DNA from: Vulcanisaeta sp. JCM 16159
GTDB lineage: Archaea > Thermoproteota > Thermoprotei > Thermoproteales > Thermocladiaceae
Direction: 5' to 3'
Assembly (NCBI RefSeq): GCF_001316265.1
Contig: NZ_BBDN01000004.1
Span: 166,361-230,360, forward strand
Length of the DNA stretch: 64,000 nt
In this document: piece after piece, positions 11,060 through 21,037 of the stretch
Layout of the letters: every line of letters starts with the position of its first letter
How positions within the stretch are numbered: position 1 is the first letter of the stretch
The notes under the pieces: model-generated
The model's input: only the letters and a program-made list of their open reading frames with translations
What the model was told of the DNA's origin: nothing
The model's database searches: none
Position numbers and translations under genes: made by a program

Positions 11060-12540
11060 ATGGCGACCCAGGCAACGGCAAAGATTGATTGGTCATCACT
11101 ATGGAAGAAGGAGGATTGGTGGGCACTTTGGATTGGCCTCCTTATATTCTTTCTATCACTACCTGGTTATTATGGCATCTACCTCCTTGGTTGGGTGCCT
11201 AGGTCTCAGCGCCATGGCTGGACCCATCAAAAAGTATTATAATTGTTGGACAGACATTAACAATGACCAAGTCATATCCATGCTTAAACCCATTACTTAG
11301 CGTTCTCTTTCTCTACTTATTCCTATTAGCAATTTTAACATTCGCAGCATGGTTAATGGGCCATAACGTCAAGAGGTTTATGGCTGGCTTCACAATAATG
11401 TTCATACTAACCTTTGGTTTCTGGTGGATATTTGGATACGCCTACTTCAACGCTACGCCTGATCAATACGCGAAGCTTCGCATTACCTGGTCAATACCCG
11501 TGGGGGCAGACGGCATATTAATATACCTACTACTCGTGGGCCTATTCATATCTAACGTAGTATTTTACAGGAAGTTACCGGCGGTCTTAGAGACCGGGGC
11601 CAGGACTGAGTGGTATATAAAGACTGCCATAGTCCTCCTGGGAGCCTTAGTCGGCGCTTCATCGTTAAGGTACATATCATTAGCCGTTGGTCTCGTCGAA
11701 AGATCGCTGATCGCTATCATCGCTGCTTACTTAATTTACTGGCCAATCTCATACCTAGTATCCTATAAGGTGTTTAAATTAGATAATAAGTGGGCAGCAA
11801 CACTTGCATCGGGCGTTAGTATATGCGGTGTATCCGCGGCCATAGCCACAGCCGCCGCAATAGGAGCTCCATCGATTGTGCCGGCCACCGTGGCATCAAT
11901 AATTGTGCTATTCGCAGCGGTGGAGCTGGTGATACTGCCATTCGTGGCTGCTACGTTCTTAAAGTGGACGCCATACGCGGCCGGTGCCTGGATGGGCCTA
12001 TCCGTTAAGACCGATGGTGCGGCTGCGGCAAGCGGTGCCTTGACCGACGCCCTAATTAGCGCCCAGCCGGGCCTTGCCATTTATAAGACTTGGGTATTAA
12101 CAACGGCAGTCATGACTAAGGTATTTATTGATATATGGATTGGACTATGGGCATTCATATTAGCCGTAATATGGGTGACCAAAGTTGAAAGAAGACCTGG
12201 AGAAAGAGTTCCCATGATCCAGATTTGGTTTAGGTTTCCAAAGTTCGTACTTGGCTACTTAGCCACGTGGTTAATACTATGGGGCATAGGCTTCGCCGTG
12301 GGCGCGGTCACGGCATCTAAGTTCATGACTGGCGGCATAACACCGCAGACTGAACTATTTAGGTACTTCTTCTTCGCCCTAACCTTCATGTCAATAGGGC
12401 TAACGACCAGGTTCAAGACACTCGCTGAGATAAAGGCTGGGCGTATGATAGCCGCATACGTAGTATCACTAACAATCATAATACTAATAGCCCTAGGCCT
12501 ATCAATAGCCTTCTTCGCAGGCTTACCACCACCCAAGTAA
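11060..12540 (+). CDS. YeiH-type putative sulfate exporter family membrane protein (frameshifted)
   Basis: Polytopic protein of about 490 residues with the UPF0324/YeiH signature SGVSICGVSAAIATAAAIGA at the middle and GLSVKTDGAAAASGAL further on. At least ten hydrophobic segments are visible. A single shift at about 11205-11225 joins the N-terminal 11060 frame to the frame that continues as LDPSKSIIIVGQTLT. The family is annotated as putative sulfate or sulfite exporter, but substrate is poorly established. It is followed closely by a radical SAM gene on the same strand. Confidence 0.78.
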
Positions 12541-12546
12541 AAGGTG

Positions 12547-13620
12547 ATGAACAATAACAAATCTTAAAATTAAAACCAATTTTAATTCCCTCCCACGAAT
12601 AGCGCAGATTGAGGTATCAACATCATGTAATGCATCATGCATTTACTGCCCAAGGACAATACTAAGGAGTGAGTGGATTTCAAGGCTCATGGACTTAGGG
12701 CTATACCGTAAAGTGATAAGGGAGTTACTAAGTATGGGATCTATAAATTACGTGCATTTACAGGGATGGGGCGAACCACTTCTACATCCAAACCTTATGG
12801 ATATGATCAACGAGATTCGGGGAAAGGTGGACTTTGGCCTAACAACAAATGGACTATTATTGAATGAGCATTATTCAAGTAGGTTAATTTCACTGGGAAT
12901 TAACGTCATAGCCATAACCTTTGCAGGAGCTGAACCCTCAACACATAACGCCATAAGGATTGGCTGCGACTTTGGTACTCTCGTTAAAAACGTAGGAGGC
13001 TCATTAAGGTTAGAGAAAGATTAAGGAGCAGTACTAAGGTGATTGCGAGTTACATCGCATTATCTATGAATATTCATGAATTACCTGATTTCATCGAGCT
13101 CTGCCATAAATTAGGCATTGATGAGGTGGTTATTGATAACCTATCGTACGTATTAAATGAGAGTATGTTTGCATGGAGAACCTTTGCTGACCCCTTTGAA
13201 CGGGAACCACGAACCTTCAAACGCATAATAAACATCACGCTAGAGAGAGCTAGGGAGTTAGGCATCAGGGTATTCGCCTACCCACTGAGTTGCTGGGAGC
13301 TCATTGAATGTCCGGAAAGACCCACTGAGAGTATATTCATAAACGTCAATGGCGACGTCTCACCATGCGTCTTCCTGAATCTACTAGTCAGGGGTAACGA
13401 TATACCGCGGTGTTTTATGGGTAGGTGCTTCAAAACGAGGAAGGTGATTTTTGGGAATGTAAGTAATGAAGGCATTATTGGTATATGGGATAGTAAGGAT
13501 TATAGGGATTTTAGGTCTAAATTCATTAGAAGGAAGTTCCAGGGACTTACTGTGGACTATAATATCGATCTAATGCCACCGAGTCAATGCATCACGTGTT
13601 ATAGACTATACGGTATTTAA
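12547..13620 (+). CDS. Radical SAM protein with SPASM-like C-terminus (frameshifted)
   Basis: The N-terminal CNASCIYC motif provides the three Cys ligands of the SAM-cleaving [4Fe-4S] cluster. GWGEPLLHPN is the SAM-binding GGE-like motif. The C-terminal part (from about 13300) contains NGDVSPCVFL, several further Cys, and CITCYRLYG, as in SPASM auxiliary-cluster domains of cofactor or peptide maturases. One shift near 13000 divides the gene. The start is uncertain: the radical SAM frame has no ATG/GTG/TTG upstream of the Cys motif, while ATG 12547 needs another one-base shift. Relatives mature tungsten enzymes or peptides, but no substrate gene is adjacent. Confidence 0.78.
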
Positions 13621-14107
13621 CGCATTACCAATACTATGGTTTATAACTCCTCCTGGCCTTACCGTTGGGATCACCACCATCAATTCTCCAAACACCATTC
13701 CTAAAATCCCCAAAATAATGCCCAGGGAACCAGTAAGATAATCGCCAATTAAAACCTCACGCTCAACATCGGAAACAACTGCGTCAGAAAGCACAGGTGA
13801 CGTTTCATAATCATCCCCAAGTATTGACGCGTAGATCGACGAAGGCAGTATATACAGCCTAGTTGGGCCGGCCACAGTACCGAATAACTGGATCCTACCC
13901 TCGATTAAGACCTTATCCCACAACCCAAGGCGCCTGGCCAAATTCACCGGTAACAATATCTGCGGTGTATTACTTTCAAACCACTATTAACAAGGGCTAT
14001 CACGACCTCCTCCCTCCCTCGTCCTCAACCTTACCTGAATCCTCACCGCCAAGCTCAATCACACACGGATGCTTATAGGCAGGGTAAAGCCTACCAATCC
14101 TATTCAC
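13606..14107 (-). CDS. Retropepsin-like (clan AA aspartyl protease fold) protein, copy 1, frameshifted
   Basis: About 167 residues when two shifts (near 14015 and 13960) are repaired. The region ALVNSGFES followed by ILLPVNLARRLGL matches the retroviral-protease-like flap and active-site topology. The position of the catalytic Asp (D in D[TS]G) is Asn. A second strand block GDYLTGSLGIIL lies near the C-terminus. It is a paralogue of 17397-17813, which has ALANTGF and ILMPINVAQRLGL. Start GTG 14107 is tentative. It overlaps the convergent radical SAM gene by 15 bp. Proteolytic activity is doubtful. Confidence 0.6.
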
Positions 14108-14215
14108 AATAATTAATTTAATAACCAAGTATGAAAACTTGATTGATCAGTTCTATGTTTTATCATTACGGAAAAACAAAAATACAACAAATTAATAACT
14201 CGCACTTAGATCAAC

Positions 14216-15983
14216 ATGTCGGTTCCCCAAAAGTACAGAGGCAGACCCATTGAGGAATTGATCTCGGCCGGTTATTATGACCCTGAGACCAGGACCGTCC
14301 ACGCCATCACCGGCACAGAGCTTCATGTACGTAGCCGTGACTGGCAGCTTGAGGGTCCACTACGTATGCTCTTCCATGTGCTTGATCCCGCGGTTGCTAA
14401 GGACCCAAAGAACCTAGTTGTCTATGGTGGTACGGGTAAGGCTGCTCGCTCGTGGGATGACTTCGAGGCTATCGTGGATTCCCTACTCACGATGGATAGC
14501 GAGGACACACTGGTGATACAGAGCGGCCAGCCCGTGGCCATTTGGAGACTCAGCAAGCACACACCGAGGGTCTTAATGAGCAATGCCATGCTAGTACCCA
14601 AGTGGGCCGACTGGAAGATATTCTGGGAACTCGAGGCCAAGGGATTGATAAGCTTCCACCAGATGACGGCCGGTTGTTGGGCATACATTGGTACCCAGGG
14701 CATTCTCCAGGGGACCTATGAAACAATTGGGGCAGCCGCAGATAGGCACTTCGGCGGCTCGCTAGAGGGTAAGTTAGTGGTTAGTGCAGGGCTTGGCAAC
14801 ATGGGTGGTGCGCAGCCACTGGCCATCAAGATGCTTGGTGGCGTGGCCCTGATAGCGGATGTTGATAAGAGGATGATTCAGAGGATGATAGACACAGGCT
14901 ACCTTGATACGTGGACGGATAGTCTGGACAAGGCCGTAGACATGGCACTCGACGCCAAGGAGAGGAGACAGGCAACAAGCATTGGTGTTCTCGCTAATGC
15001 CGTGGATCTCCTCGAGAAATTGGTTAAGGAGAATATAGTCCCCGACATACTCACAGACCAGACGCCCGCTCACGATCCATTGTCCTATGTACCCAGGGAT
15101 TTACCGTGGAACAGGCAGAGCAATTAAGGAAGAGCGATCCGGAGAAGTACATACTATTGGCTAAGGAGACTATGAAGAAGCACGTGCAATTAATGCTCCA
15201 GTTACAGGCTAGGGGCGCCGTAACCTTCGAGTACGGCAACAACCTCAGGAAGCAGGCATATGATGCCGGCGTCGAGGATGCATTCAAGATACCCGGTCAA
15301 ATGGAGTATATGAGACCATTGTTTGAGGAGGGCCGTGGACCATTCAGGTGGACAAGCCTAGTCGGTGATCCAAACGACATATACAAACTTGATGACGTAT
15401 TAATAACATTGTTCGAGAAGAAGAACCCAAGACTTGTTAGGTGGATTAGGAATGCTCATCAGTACGTGAAGTTCCAGGGACTACCTGCTAGAGTCGTTTA
15501 CCTAGGCTATGGAGAGAGGGCACTATTTGGTAAGATCGTTAGTGAGATGGTTAGGAAGGGCGAGCTGAGTGGGCCAATATGGTTCGGCAGAGACCACCTG
15601 GACAGTGGTTCTGTTGCGTCGCCTATAGGGAGACTGAGGGCATGCTTGACGGCTCAGACGCAATCGGGGACTGGCCAATACTGAACTACGCGCTAAACAC
15701 AGCCGCTGGCGCAACCTGGACTTGCTTCCACCATGGCGGTGGTACGGGCATCGGCTTTAGTATTCATGCTGGCTTTGGCATGGTTGTTGATGGTACTGAG
15801 CTTGCCGAGGAGAAGGCCCTTAGGGTATTCACTGTTGATCCTGGCTCTGGTGTTGTTAGGCATGCCCACGCCGGCTACCCGAAGTCCCTAATGGTTGCTA
15901 GGGAGAGGGGTGTTAGGATACCAATCATTGATAAGCTTGAGGAGAAGAGTAGGCGTGTGATTGAGGAGGCGTATAGAGGGTAG
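14216..15983 (+). CDS. hutU: Urocanate hydratase (frameshifted)
   Basis: NAD-dependent hydratase converting urocanate to imidazolonepropionate, the second step of histidine degradation. Clear family blocks: [43 protein letters not shown], the NAD-binding [25 protein letters not shown] and [15 protein letters not shown]. The protein spans about 589 residues in three frames, with shifts near 15105 and 15620. The stretch that reads ARICW in bacterial enzymes, with an active-site Cys, reads ARVVYLG here. A further open stretch (15984-16064, other frame, ending EARKQNYRNT) may be its true tail. HutH is 9 kb upstream. Confidence 0.92.
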
Positions 15984-16094
15984 GATTAGTAGGTTCACGT
16001 ATGAGAGGGTTAAGAGGGACCTTGAGGAGTATGAGGCGAGGAAGCAAAACTATAGAAATACTTAATTACGGCCCCATGATAAGGCATTTCGCGG

Positions 16095-17182
16095 TTAAAC
16101 CTGGCTGAATTTCATCCTTACTATTGGGTCTACTATCTCGTATTCACCGTGAGAGACCCTACTTATTATGTTCATTTTCATGAGGTTGTTTAATACTCTT
16201 TCGATTTCGCCTGGTGCAACATACTTATTGAGTCTTAGTGTTATGTATTCCCTAATTTCGTTAAATCGCTTCTTACCCCTGGCTATTGCCTCAAGTACTA
16301 ATCCATAGTACGTGGATCTACCCAATAATGACCTTAGTTCATCATTAACGAGTTGCATGGCTCTCCTATATATTTCGTTGATGTTTGTTATTCCGCGTAT
16401 CCTGCGTTGCCGTAGTACGTTAACCAACCAACAATGCCGTTAAGCTTATCGACAGCATCAAGTATTTCGTTCATTGTTATCTCGATTCCGTATTGCCTAA
16501 AGCCTGTTATTAGGAATTGAATTGATGCGTCTTTATTGAATGGGGCTATTGTTAATTCATCGATGAATCTTCCATAAAGTGGTGACTTGGGGTTTTCGAG
16601 CCCTAGGAAGTCGTGTAGTACTCCAACTTCGGAGCCTGTTAATATCACCTTAATATTGCTTAGGTTATCGTATGTATAGGCAAGTATTTGTGTGAGGTCG
16701 ACCTTGCCAAACCCCTTTAACATCCTAAGTATTTGGGCCTCGTCTATCGCTACTACTAATTGGTCTAAGTTTTTGGATAAGGCATTTAGTAAGTCTGTCA
16801 AGTAAACGCTCCTCCAATCAACCTCAATATTAAGTTCAATGCCGCTACCGAATATGTTTATGCCTCGAATAATCTTCGCGATATTCCTAATGGTGTTCTC
16901 AAGGCGCCACTTAATGGATAACTCAGTTAGGCAATTCGATATTAATTGGTAGAACCTTCTTTTCGTGAAGTCATTCTCAAGAGCCCTAGCGTCAATGTAG
17001 CAATACGGTATGTTTGCTTCATTTAGGGCGACCCTAAGTACCGATGTCTTGCCGACACGCCTAATTCCGTATATTGCGAGGAACCTTGACCTACCCCTTA
17101 TGAAATTTAGGATACTATCCACCTCGTTGTCTCTTCCGAAGAGGTCCTCCCTCCTCGTTTTTGGCTCTATATCGAATAACAT
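16095..17182 (-). CDS. Archaeal AAA-type ATPase with winged-helix C-terminus (frameshifted)
   Basis: About 362 residues. Walker A is GIRRVGKTS (about residue 40) and Walker B is LVVAIDEAQ (about residue 145), followed by a sensor-like ILTGSEVG block, the pattern of the archaeal ATPase family related to STAND NTPases. After a shift at 16400-16425 the frame continues into a winged-helix domain (KRFNEIREYI, NLMKMNIISRV). These ATPases are numerous in Crenarchaeota and often associate with mobile or stress loci, with unclear function. Its ribosome-binding site lies inside a perfect palindrome at 17191-17217. Confidence 0.85.
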
Positions 17183-17190
17183 GGAATACT

Positions 17191-17217
17191 CACCCCTGTG
17201 TATTATACACAGGGGTG
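17191..17217. promoter_or_regulatory. Perfect 13-bp-arm palindrome upstream of the AAA ATPase
   Basis: The arms cacccctgtgtat and atacacaggggtg are exact reverse complements around a single central base. The palindrome ends 8 bp before the ATPase start codon (17182). On the minus strand its distal arm supplies the purine-rich ggggtgag run that would act as Shine-Dalgarno. Binding of a dimeric protein, or folding of the mRNA into a hairpin, could therefore block initiation. It also lies within the 103-bp divergent region shared with the small ORF at 17285. Confidence 0.75.
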
Positions 17218-17244
17218 CTTAAATCCCTGACTTAAATGGATCAG

Positions 17245-17252
17245 TTTTAAAT
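17245..17252 (+). promoter_or_regulatory. Candidate TATA box for the 17285 transcript
   Basis: The sequence tttaaata lies 33-40 bp upstream of ATG 17285. An aggt purine run directly before that ATG may be a ribosome-binding site. Confidence 0.35.
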
Positions 17253-17284
17253 ATCCTCATTTAGTACTACCTTGGTGCAGGTAG

Positions 17285-17437
17285 ATGAGCGGTAAGAGGG
17301 AGCTTTCCAAGCTTGAGGTTAAGGGCTTCGTTGGTTATATTAGGTACATTGCTTATTTAGGGACTTATGATGAGTATGTCAAGGGCTTGAGGAGGAATGA
17401 CCACCTGGTTAAGGATCGTAATGAGAAGGGAGAATAA
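17285..17437 (+). CDS. Small basic protein of 50 residues upstream of retropepsin-like gene
   Basis: ATG 17285 to TAA 17437. The predicted protein is short and highly charged (MSGKRELSKLEVKGFVGYIR at the start, then a Lys/Arg/Asp-rich tail). It overlaps the start of the next gene by 41 bp in another frame. Codon choice (aag, agg, gag) matches the neighbours. I do not recognise a family. The layout, a tiny gene overlapping a ~140-residue gene, resembles two-gene modules such as toxin-antitoxin pairs, but that is only an analogy. It could also be the true N-terminus of 17397-17813 displaced by an indel. Confidence 0.45.
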   Translation: MSGKRELSKLEVKGFVGYIRYIAYLGTYDEYVKGLRRNDHLVKDRNEKGE

Positions 17438-17813
17438 CGAAGTCATCACATGCGCCCTAGCCAATACTGGATTTGAGGGTTTAGGACCTGATATACTAAT
17501 GCCTATCAACGTTGCCCAGAGGCTTGGGCTTAACCTATCGGGTGGTACTGAGGTTTATGCCATACGTACGGCCTCAGGGGTTGCCCCAATATATCGTTTT
17601 AGGGAGAGTGTCAGTGTTAGGGTGTTGGTTAACGATAGGGATACGCCTATCGTTAGGTTAATGCCCATTGTTTCTGAGTCCGTGGATTACGTAATCCTTA
17701 GTGATAAGGCTTTAACGGAGTTAGGCATAGTGATTATTGATGCGAGTAATGGCATTTGGTGCTTTAGGGATGAGTTAGGAAGGGTCTTTAGGACCTCATG
17801 CACGCCTGATTAG
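17397..17813 (+). CDS. Retropepsin-like (clan AA aspartyl protease fold) protein, copy 2
   Basis: An intact 138-residue protein. The stretch CALANTGFEGLGPDILMPIN places Asn-Thr-Gly where retropepsins have Asp-Thr-Gly, as in the paralogue at 13606-14107. A Ser/Val-rich second half (VDYVILSDKALTELGI) fits the remaining beta strands. The fold assignment rests on this motif and the pattern of hydrophobic strands. The loss of the catalytic Asp argues for a binding role instead of proteolysis. It ends with a 4-bp overlap with the convergent ferritin-VIT1 gene. Confidence 0.62.
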   Translation: MTTWLRIVMRRENNEVITCALANTGFEGLGPDILMPINVAQRLGLNLSGGTEVYAIRTASGVAPIYRFRESVSVRVLVNDRDTPIVRLMPIVSESVDYVILSDKALTELGIVIIDASNGIWCFRDELGRVFRTSCTPD

Positions 17814-18950
17814 GTTATTGCTATGTGCAGTAGTTGGTGTGCTATTGTGCCTATCGTGTATGTGGCTGCGGCTGCGCCTAGGGATAGTGCTATGTTCATG
17901 GCCATTGTATGGGCTATGCGGCCGCTCCCTGATATTGCCGTTAATAGGCGCTTATGGCTTGTGCAAGGGCCACGAGCACTATTGATACGTATAATGAGCC
18001 TACATTCCCAATTACGTGGCCGAGCGGTGGGAATGGCGCAATGACGAGTAATGCGCCTATTAGGTAGAATATGCCTGTGTATAGGGCTGACCTTCCAGGG
18101 CTCTCGAGTGCCTCCTCCGACAGTCCCACCTCGCTCATCTCAGTTATTTTCTTACTAATGTTTATGTCTGTTGATAGGCTAGGGGCTATCTCGCTGGCTG
18201 TCTTCTCGTCAATGCCCATCTTATTTAGGGCATCCTTAACTCTCTTCGTCCTGTCCTCCATGTCGAGGTTCTCAAGCTCTATGTCTATTTTCGATAACAT
18301 GGTTTCCCTAATGTCCCTCTGGGCCTTTGTTGACATGTAGCTCCCACGGCCATTGAAAGCGTGCCCGCAGTACCAACTATTAAACCGGCTAGTGTTATGA
18401 GCATCGGGTCAGCGACGACGGGCGCCAAACCAGCCACTGCCGCTAGCACCTCCACTAGCCCATCACTCATTCCGTACATGGCATCCCTAATATTATCGAT
18501 GAAAGCCTCGAACCTTGACTCCTCCTCCTTAAATACTTCCTCATGGGAAACCTCATCAAGTAATATCTCCCTGAGCCTATCGGTATACGGCCCAAGTGCC
18601 TTTCTCCTAACCATCTCGCCGTACCTCCTGATCGCCTCAACCTCGGCGCTCTCCCTCAATTTAACTAGGAACCCCAGCCCAAATAACCTCCTGATTAGTA
18701 CCGAGTATATTACCGAGAATTTAGAGGGCTTTACGTTACTAACATCAATGCCCACTTGGCTTGCGATGTTTTTCCAGAACTCTGCGTGGCCGGTCTCGTA
18801 CTGCGATAACTTAAGTAGTTCTTCTCTTAATTTGCTGTTGTTCTCAATTCTGGCTAAGGCTGCGTAGATCTCGGCATCCGTTAGCTCATCCCTATAATTC
18901 TCAACGATCTCATCCCTGCTAAGTCTGAGCTCCATCATAATCCTACGCAA
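17810..18950 (-). CDS. Ferritin-like domain fused to VIT1/CCC1 iron/manganese transporter (frameshifted)
   Basis: About 379 residues. Residues 1-165 form a rubrerythrin/ferritin-like four-helix bundle with diiron ligand candidates in DAEIYAALARIE, YETGHAEFWKNIA and LLDEVSHEEVFKEE. The rest is a VIT1-type transporter: MYGMSDGLVEVLAAVAGLAP, a charged cytosolic helix with metal-binding Met/Glu residues (MSKIDIELENLDMEDR), and a final TAISGSGRIAH segment. Two shifts (near 18330 and 17945) split it. Related fusions export Fe2+ or Mn2+ and guard against oxidative stress. Superoxide dismutase is in the same window but not adjacent. Confidence 0.85.
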
Positions 18951-19017
18951 GTACCTGCCTATTAAAAATCTATATTCTAGGATAATTTATAAAAGCAAGA
19001 TTGAGGCTAACCATCGT

Positions 19018-20244
19018 ATGGTATTCCCACTGGATAGTCTCCAGGACTATCAATTAATGTTTAAGCCGGAGCATGAAATGCTTAGGAAGAGCGTTAGGGA
19101 GTTTCTCGAGAGGGAGGTGGCGCCGCATGCGCTTGAGTTTGATGATAGGGATGAGGTACCCAGGGAAATACTGAGGAAGCTGGGTGAGCAGGGCTTATGG
19201 GGCATTGGGATTGACGAGAGCCTTGGCGGGCAAGGCGCGATACCGTATCTGCCGTGATATTAATGGAGGAGTTGAGCAGGGTAGCACCGCCCTTGGCCGT
19301 TATCCGCGGTACCAATGACTTGTTCGTGACACCATTACTCCTATTTGGTAGTGATGAGTTGAAGAGGAAGTATGTACCGCCAATAGCCAGGGGTGAGGCC
19401 TTTGGTGCTCATGCCATGACGGAGCCATGCTGTGGATCGGATGTTGCGGGCATTCAGACGAGGGCTGTTAAGAAGGGTGATAGGTGGGTTATTAATGGTA
19501 GGAAGATCTTCATTAGTAATGCTGACATTGCTGACTACATCATGGTCTTCGCAAGGACTAGTGAGCCGCAGCCCAATAGGCGTTGGTTTGGAATAACAGC
19601 TTCATTGTTGAGAAGGGGACGCCAGGCCTCAAGATTGGTGCTAAATTCGAGAAGAGGGGTTTGAGGGGTAGCCATGCAATGGAGGTTATTTTTGATGATG
19701 TCGAGGTTCCTGATGCGAATAGGGTTGGTGAGGTTGGCATGGGCTTCATAATAGCCATGGAGACTTACGACAGGACCAGGGTTGGAGTTGCGGCCCAGGC
19801 ACTCGGCATGGCGCAGGCGCCTTTGAGAAGGCATTCCAGTACTCACTGCAGCGTACGGCCTTTGGTCAGTACCTGGCTAGCTTCGAGGCTATTCAATTCA
19901 GCCTTGCCGAGATGATGGCGGAGTTGATGACCGCCAGGTACCTGGTATACCTGGCCGCATACTTGGCTGACCAGGGTAGGGAGGAGTTCAAGTACGTGGC
20001 TAGTTTAGCGAAGTTCTACACCACGGAGGTTGCCGAGAAGATAGTGTCCAAGGCTATCGATGTACATGGAGGCGTCGGCGTCATCCATGAGACTGGCATT
20101 GAGAGGTTCCTTAGGGATGTTAAGATAACGGAGATTTACGAGGGCGCGAACAACATTCAGAGACTTGTGGCCTTTAGGCAGTTGGTGAGGACTCTGATGA
20201 AGAAGGGCATTGTAAGTCAAGATATTGCCAAGTCAATAACCTAA
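19018..20244 (+). CDS. Acyl-CoA dehydrogenase (frameshifted)
   Basis: FAD flavoprotein that oxidises acyl-CoA to enoyl-CoA. Signatures: FGAHAMTEPCCGSDVAG (FAD/substrate site), KGDRWVINGRKIFISNADIA, GVAAQALGMAQ, the helix VHGGVGVIHETGIERFLRD, and IYEGANNIQR, whose Glu is the usual catalytic base. The reassembled length of about 409 residues is typical. Three shifts, near 19254, 19600 and 19825-19912, break the frame; the first is repaired by one G. No electron-transfer flavoprotein gene is adjacent. Substrate chain length is unknown. Confidence 0.9.
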
Positions 20245-21035
20245 GTATCAACGATATTGACTAAAATATTACTTATTAAGAACTCATTTCTTAAGTCGTT
20301 AATGTAGCCCCTTCTAGACCGCGCATACTCTATTTCATCATGATCGATTATTGCTGTAAATACACCCTCAATCCCGAGATCGATGACTAACCTGTATTCA
20401 CCATTTGGTGATGCCACAAAGCTGCCGCCGAGTACGTCACGTCCATCTGGGTATTTATACCCAGTGCCCATGGCCGAGGCGAAATATGTCGAGTTCTCAA
20501 AGGCTCTTACAAGACCTAGGCTTCTCCATAGGGACACCCTATCAACACTTATACTGCTTGGGTTGGCCACTAGGTCTACTTCGTGCTTAGCCAATAGCCT
20601 GGTTAGCTCGGGATACATAGCATCAACGCATATTATACAGCTAACTCGCCAGTCGTTCATTTTAATAATGCCAAGCCTATTGCCATTACTTATTCCTATC
20701 CTCTCGCCCGTTGCCCTGGATGGATAGATCTTCTCTGAATAATTGATAAGCCCCTTTTCATTGACCATGGGGCATATACTCACGTTCTTATTATTGATGC
20801 TAACGTAGGCCGCACCACCAATTATTAAGGCACCTACCTCATTGGCGAGCTCCCTGAGTAGGCTAACGTACTCGTTGAATTCCTCATTACTGAATATCCT
20901 TATTCCAATCCAATTCTCAGGCAGAATTATTAGGTCGGTTGTTACGTCCCTAATCCTAGACCTTAACCATTCAATGCCCTCGTTATAATTATTAAATCTC
21001 CTAGTCTGGGCAATGGTCACCCTGAGACTGCGCAT
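20241..21035 (-). CDS. Carbon-nitrogen hydrolase (nitrilase superfamily)
   Basis: Intact 264-residue amidohydrolase. The Glu-Lys-Cys triad is visible: Glu in LPENW (about residue 41), Lys in SEKIYP (about 103) and Cys in SCIICVDAMYPE (about 136). The glycine-rich strand LIIGGAAYVS follows family order. Members hydrolyse amides, carbamoyl groups or deaminated glutathione. It starts 2 bp after the end of elp3 on the same strand, so the two are probably co-transcribed. No substrate can be named. Confidence 0.88.
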   Translation of the reverse strand: MRSLRVTIAQTRRFNNYNEGIEWLRSRIRDVTTDLIILPENWIGIRIFSNEEFNEYVSLLRELANEVGALIIGGAAYVSINNKNVSICPMVNEKGLINYSEKIYPSRATGERIGISNGNRLGIIKMNDWRVSCIICVDAMYPELTRLLAKHEVDLVANPSSISVDRVSLWRSLGLVRAFENSTYFASAMGTGYKYPDGRDVLGGSFVASPNGEYRLVIDLGIEGVFTAIIDHDEIEYARSRRGYINDLRNEFLISNILVNIVDT

Positions 21036-21037
21036 AA

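Noticed and set aside
15984..16064. Separate small gene after hutU
   Set aside because: The open stretch has coding-like codons but no independent start; it is better explained as an indel-displaced tail of hutU.
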